Positions 43,062-46,025 of a DNA stretch of 46,025 bases are shown here, piece by piece. Positions within the stretch are counted from its first letter, which is position 1. The number at the start of each line of letters is the position of its first letter. The translations under genes and the position numbers were made by a program. Under the pieces are notes generated by a model, which was given only the letters and a program-made list of their open reading frames with translations, made no database searches and had not been told where the DNA came from. Origin of the DNA: Fibrobacter sp. (GTDB taxonomy: Bacteria; Fibrobacterota; Fibrobacteria; Fibrobacterales; Fibrobacteraceae); assembly GCA_017642335.1 (NCBI GenBank), contig JAGCPF010000006.1, forward strand, positions 1 through 46,025, in the 5' to 3' direction.

Positions 43062-43125
43062 TCTAGGGGCTAGGATCTAGGGATTATTCACTCTAGCCCC
43101 TAACCTCTAGCCTCTAACCCCTAGA
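43062..43125. repeat. Inverted heptanucleotide-period repeats
   Basis: Three plus-strand units (TCTAGGG, GCTAGGA, TCTAGGG at 43062-43082) are followed, after 8 bp, by five units in the opposite sense (CTCTAGC, CCCTAAC, CTCTAGC, CTCTAAC, CCCTAGA at 43091-43125). The two arms are partly complementary, so the RNA would fold back. The same heptamer pattern is found at 29330-29371. Confidence 0.65.
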
Positions 43126-43153
43126 TTGAAAAATTTTTTCAAATTTTTCAATC
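43124..43153. terminator. 13-bp perfect inverted repeat, probable terminator
   Basis: GATTGAAAAATTT, a 4-nt loop and AAATTTTTCAATC. The AT-rich stem lies after the cyclophilin gene and directly before the tRNA promoter. It has no T-run beyond the stem, so termination is only probable. Confidence 0.5.
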
Positions 43154-43159
43154 TCCCCC

Positions 43160-43188
43160 TTGACAAGGGCCAAATATTTTTCTCTATT
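43160..43188 (+). promoter_or_regulatory. Promoter of tRNA-Ala(GGC)
   Basis: TTGACA (43160-43165), 17 bases, TCTATT (43183-43188), followed by the same TTGGCTCACCT found before tRNA-Ala(CGC). Confidence 0.7.
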
Positions 43189-43201
43189 TGGCTCACCTTT
43201 C

Positions 43202-43274
43202 GGGGTTATAGCTCAGTTGGTAGAGCGCCTGCATGGCATGCAGGAGGTCAGGAGTTCGACTCTCCTTAGCTCCA
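43202..43274 (+). tRNA. tRNA-Ala (anticodon GGC)
   Basis: A 73-nt cloverleaf. Acceptor GGGGTTA pairs with TAGCTCC and includes the alanine-specific G3-U70 pair. D-arm GCTC-AGTTGGTA-GAGC; anticodon stem CCTGC/GCAGG with loop ATGGCAT, giving GGC for GCC and GCU codons; T-loop GTTCGAC. CCA is not encoded. Confidence 0.95.
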
Positions 43275-43277
43275 CTG

Positions 43278-43311
43278 AAAAAGACTCGCTTGAAAAAGCG
43301 AGTCTTTTTTT
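43278..43311 (+). terminator. Terminator of tRNA-Ala(GGC)
   Basis: AAAGACTCGCTT, a GAAA loop and AAGCGAGTCTTT, followed by further T residues. Confidence 0.9.
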
Positions 43312-43422
43312 ATTTCCGCTTGACAAGAAAATGCAATACGTTGTGATTCAGACAAAACTTTCTAGTCAAATACTAATTTATACAAGACAGACATGTAAGA
43401 ATTTTATACTTTTTCTTGCACT

Positions 43423-45342
43423 ATGCGAAAACTCCTATTCATCCTTCTTTTGGCCGGAAGCACCTTCGCTTCGGAAGACACCTTCAATGAAGACCTGATT
43501 TTCGGCGATACAGGCAGCAATTCCCCCAAGAACGAAATCCGCAGAAACACGGAAGTCACCTATTCGCCATTTGAAAAGGACGCCTATCTAACATCCTCCT
43601 TCGGCGAGAACAGGGGAACCCGTTACCACGCGGGTATCGACTACTCTACCAATATGGAAGAAGGTTGGCCTATCCTGGCCCCGGAAGACGGACGCGTCAA
43701 AGAAATCCGCACAAGTCCGTTCGGTTACGGCAAGGTCATGTTCTTCCAAGGCAAGAGCGGCAAGACATGGGTTTTCGCTCACCAAAGCAGTTTTGGCAAA
43801 CTGGACATTCAAGTTCGCAGCAAGCAGTACGCGACACACAAGAACGACGTGACGCTGCACCCCAACACACCATATCGCAAGGGTGACACGCTTACCTTCT
43901 CGGGCAGCACAGGTATCGGCAATCCGCATCTGCATCTCGAAGTGCGACTTGACAAAGACCGCGTGGTTTCTCCCTGCGTTCTGGGAGCCCTCTGCCTCGA
44001 CACCATCGCTCCGCAGATTTTCGCAGGCGCCATATGGCAAGGCAACAGCATAGCGGTCACGAGCGCCGAAGCTATCGAAAAGGGCTGCATGGTCACGCCG
44101 GTCAAGAACGAATTCGGCCTGTACCTCGCCCTGAAAATCGCCGACTACAGCCGCGAGCCCAAGGACAACCCGATGGCCATCCGCCGTCTGGAAGTCTGGC
44201 GTTACGACGAAAAGATTTACAGCAAGGTCGTCGACACCCTGCGCTACAGCAAGATGACCGATGTCCGCAACGAACTCCTTTGGACCGAAGAAGCCGACAC
44301 GGCAGGCGACTGGCACTACATCCCGGCCAAGATTGCCCCGCTTTCCAAGTACACCATCGAAGTCGAAGACTTCGCCGGGAACATCACGAAGCGAGTATTC
44401 ACGCTCCACCCCAAGTGCAACGGCAACAAGCCCATCACGCAGGTCAAGAACCAGACGGCCCCGGTATACACGTTCCTCGGCAAGACGATGCTCAACTTGT
44501 TCATGTGCCGTTCCGGGTACAGTTTCAGGGTCCTGGGCGACAAGGACGAGGTTCTCGCCGACGACCTGTGCTCCGCCATGTCCCAAAAGATTACAACGCT
44601 GGGTAGGGTTCTCCAGGACTACCCCACGGCCAAGTACATCGAGTACTCTGCCAACGCATCATCCACGGGTGACGGAAAGGCCATCGACGAAAGAATCGCC
44701 GTGTTCCGCCGTACGCCATACCAGACAAACATCAACTGGAAGGCCGACCTGGGCAACGGGACTGTCGTCACCCAGAAAATAACGGGCATCCCAGTCGCAA
44801 AGCTGGACTCGACCCCGATTGCAATGGCGGTCACCCGCACGCACACCGACAGTCTGGACTTCTTCGAGTTCCATCCCAAGGGACTCCAGCTGAAGAACTG
44901 GAACGTCTGCATCGACAACAAGGGAGACAAGGCTCCGCTTTACTGGCTTGGCGAGACCACCCGCGACTGGTTCATCTTCGACAAGCAAACCAAGGGCAAG
45001 ACTCGCTGCGCATCGGCCAACGAACTTCGAGACGTGGCGGCTATCCAGAACGACGAGCCGGCATCCATCGGTTTCCCCTACTGGGCGAACTCCTACATCG
45101 AAGGTATCAGCCAACCCGTACTAAAGATCCCGTTTGTTTACAAATACGACGGAATTGCTAATGGCAACGCAATAACGGCCAAAGCGAAGGGAAAATGGAT
45201 TGCCGTCGAGTACGATTCCGAACCCCGTGAATTCGTGCTGGAAGGTTCCAAAGTGCCCGATGCCGGAGAAACCATCACCTTACAGATTATCGACGAAGCA
45301 AAGCGGAAGATCAAGTTCGAGGTGACAGTTCCAGATTTATAA
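43423..45342 (+). CDS. Secreted M23 family metallopeptidase with large C-terminal region
   Basis: A 639-residue envelope protein. A signal peptide (MRKLLFILLLAGSTFA, cleaved near 17) is followed by an M23 (LytM) domain at about 53-185. Its zinc and catalytic residues are all present: His69 and Asp73 in YHAGIDYS, His120 in WVFAHQ, and His169-Leu-His171 in HLHLEVR. The domain should cut peptidoglycan cross-links. The remaining 450 residues are beta-rich, probably several Ig-like folds (one near 265-335 ends YTIEVEDFAGN), and are not recognised. They may bind the wall or a partner. No strong Shine-Dalgarno is visible; TATACT lies 13 bases before the start. Confidence 0.85.
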   Translation: MRKLLFILLLAGSTFASEDTFNEDLIFGDTGSNSPKNEIRRNTEVTYSPFEKDAYLTSSFGENRGTRYHAGIDYSTNMEEGWPILAPEDGRVKEIRTSPFGYGKVMFFQGKSGKTWVFAHQSSFGKLDIQVRSKQYATHKNDVTLHPNTPYRKGDTLTFSGSTGIGNPHLHLEVRLDKDRVVSPCVLGALCLDTIAPQIFAGAIWQGNSIAVTSAEAIEKGCMVTPVKNEFGLYLALKIADYSREPKDNPMAIRRLEVWRYDEKIYSKVVDTLRYSKMTDVRNELLWTEEADTAGDWHYIPAKIAPLSKYTIEVEDFAGNITKRVFTLHPKCNGNKPITQVKNQTAPVYTFLGKTMLNLFMCRSGYSFRVLGDKDEVLADDLCSAMSQKITTLGRVLQDYPTAKYIEYSANASSTGDGKAIDERIAVFRRTPYQTNINWKADLGNGTVVTQKITGIPVAKLDSTPIAMAVTRTHTDSLDFFEFHPKGLQLKNWNVCIDNKGDKAPLYWLGETTRDWFIFDKQTKGKTRCASANELRDVAAIQNDEPASIGFPYWANSYIEGISQPVLKIPFVYKYDGIANGNAITAKAKGKWIAVEYDSEPREFVLEGSKVPDAGETITLQIIDEAKRKIKFEVTVPDL

Positions 45343-45396
45343 GCCAAAAAGAAATTATTTCGCCACTTTGAAAAGTTTTGTAAACAAAGTTGAGGA

Positions 45397-45423
45397 AATC
45401 CCGCTTATTTGCGGGATTTTTTT
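45397..45423 (+). terminator. Terminator of the M23 gene
   Basis: AATCCCGC, a 6-nt loop and GCGGGATT, followed by TTTTT. Confidence 0.88.
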
Positions 45424-45527
45424 GTAGAGCAACTAACAACATTAATTTCGTACAACGCAAGCTAACTGGGGACGTAAGCATTTTTTCAGTTTATTTTCAA
45501 GTCAGCACAACAAAAAAAGGAGCACAT

Positions 45528-46025
45528 ATGAAATCCAAAAAACTCGGCTTGGCCATCCTCATTAGCGCTGCGTTTGCAATGACTGCTTGCGATGAAACAG
45601 CATCTGCAGTAGCAGCAGCAACTGAACCGGAAGTCCAGAGCACCGAAACTGGGACCACAACCGAGAACCCTGCACCTGCAGAACAGCAAACTCCTGAAAC
45701 TCCTGAAACTCCTGAAACTACACCGGCTACGACTCCGGATGCTGGCACCACGCCGGCTACGACCCCGGACGCTGGCACCACGCCGGCTACGACTCCGGAC
45801 GCTGGCACTACGCCGGCTACGACTCCGGACGCTGGCACTACGCCGGCTACGACTCCGGACGCTGGCACCACGCCGGCTACGACCCCGGACGCTGGCACTA
45901 CGCCGGCTACGACTCCGGACGCTGGCACCACGCCGGGCGGCATGGGCGGCTTCGGCGGCGGCATGGGCGGCTTCGGTGGCGGCGACATGGGCGGCATGGG
46001 CGGCTTCGGCGGCGGCGACATGGGC
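45528..46025 (+). CDS. Repeat-rich lipoprotein, C-terminus cut by window edge
   Basis: The first 166 codons of a lipoprotein. AAAAAGGAG precedes the ATG, and the signal peptide ends FAMTAC (Cys21). An Ala/Glu/Thr-rich segment is followed by TPETPETPET and then seven copies of a 10-residue TPATTPDAGT unit (about residues 65-134). The visible end is Gly-rich (GGMGGFGGG-type repeats with Met, Phe and Asp). The layout suggests a surface lipoprotein on a long flexible stalk. No known domain is visible before the edge. The proline-rich reading on the opposite strand is a shadow of these repeats. Confidence 0.8.
   Translation, partial: MKSKKLGLAILISAAFAMTACDETASAVAAATEPEVQSTETGTTTENPAPAEQQTPETPETPETTPATTPDAGTTPATTPDAGTTPATTPDAGTTPATTPDAGTTPATTPDAGTTPATTPDAGTTPATTPDAGTTPGGMGGFGGGMGGFGGGDMGGMGGFGGGDMG
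45721..45930 (+). repeat. Seven tandem 30-bp repeats (coding)
   Basis: Seven head-to-tail 30-bp units encode TPATTPDAGT, differing only at a few third positions (ACC/ACT, GAT/GAC). The near identity points to recent slippage or recombination, so copy number probably varies between strains. Confidence 0.9.

Noticed and set aside
45721..45930. CRISPR-like array of 30-bp repeats
   Set aside because: The repeats are directly contiguous with no spacers and lie in frame in a coding region.
45497..46021. A proline- and valine-rich minus-strand frame (GVVPASGVVA repeats)
   Set aside because: It is the reverse reading of the 30-bp coding repeats of the lipoprotein, which has a Shine-Dalgarno, signal peptide and lipobox in the forward sense.

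Overview
The window reads as chromosomal DNA of a Fibrobacter-type bacterium (Fibrobacterota). The evidence is four lipoproteins ending in the Fibrobacter succinogenes major paralogous domain (FISUMP), secreted plant-cell-wall enzymes (a GH9 cellulase and a polysaccharide esterase with a T9SS-like C-terminal tail), a GH8 exo-oligoxylanase, a type IV pilus pilMNOPQ operon and many SpII lipoproteins. No phage, insertion sequence, CRISPR array, rRNA or replication origin was seen. Most genes sit in short operons closed by clear intrinsic terminators, and several promoters fit TTGACN-17-TANNNT.

Layout. 1-4430: the edge of an unknown gene preceded by four direct repeats, a zinc-ribbon protein, an internally duplicated lipoprotein, a flavodoxin and a MATE transporter. 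4430-9660: sulfur metabolism. An mccB-mccA (homocysteine to cysteine) operon lies behind what looks like a cysteine-codon leader-peptide attenuator, and metY (homocysteine synthesis) lies behind a second structured leader with its own small ORF and mutually exclusive hairpins. 9660-11510: iron alcohol dehydrogenase and an AhpD-like protein. 11530-16470 (minus): rseP, GH9 cellulase, esterase. 16700-22010 (minus): a tandem array of three collagen-like FISUMP lipoproteins. 22240-26530: biotin-dependent carboxyltransferase subunit, UDP-glucuronate decarboxylase, coaX and a lipoprotein.

26530-26890 is a gene-free, AT-rich stretch with nested inverted repeats in front of tRNA-Ala(CGC). 27100-32600: GH8 enzyme, MORN/FISUMP lipoprotein, argJ, greA-holA and a small stand-alone M41-like zinc protease. 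32680-38440 (minus): pilM-pilN-pilO-pilP-pilQ with 1-4 bp overlaps and an enlarged, multi-domain PilP. 38540-42290 (minus): pyrR-pyrB-pyrC' and a PilZ protein; the dihydroorotase-like PyrC' has lost the metal-binding motif. 42500-46025: a cyclophilin, tRNA-Ala(GGC), a large M23 peptidase and the start of a lipoprotein with seven 30-bp repeats.

The strongest candidates for an undescribed system are the two sulfur-gene leaders, above all the Cys-rich leader peptide whose 3' end carries a 7-nt copy of the terminator's 3' arm and can therefore act as antiterminator. Weaker but notable signals are the heptanucleotide-period intergenic repeats found three times, and the structured repeat block at 26.64-26.85 kb. 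All calls are from reading the sequence; no database search or folding program was run.
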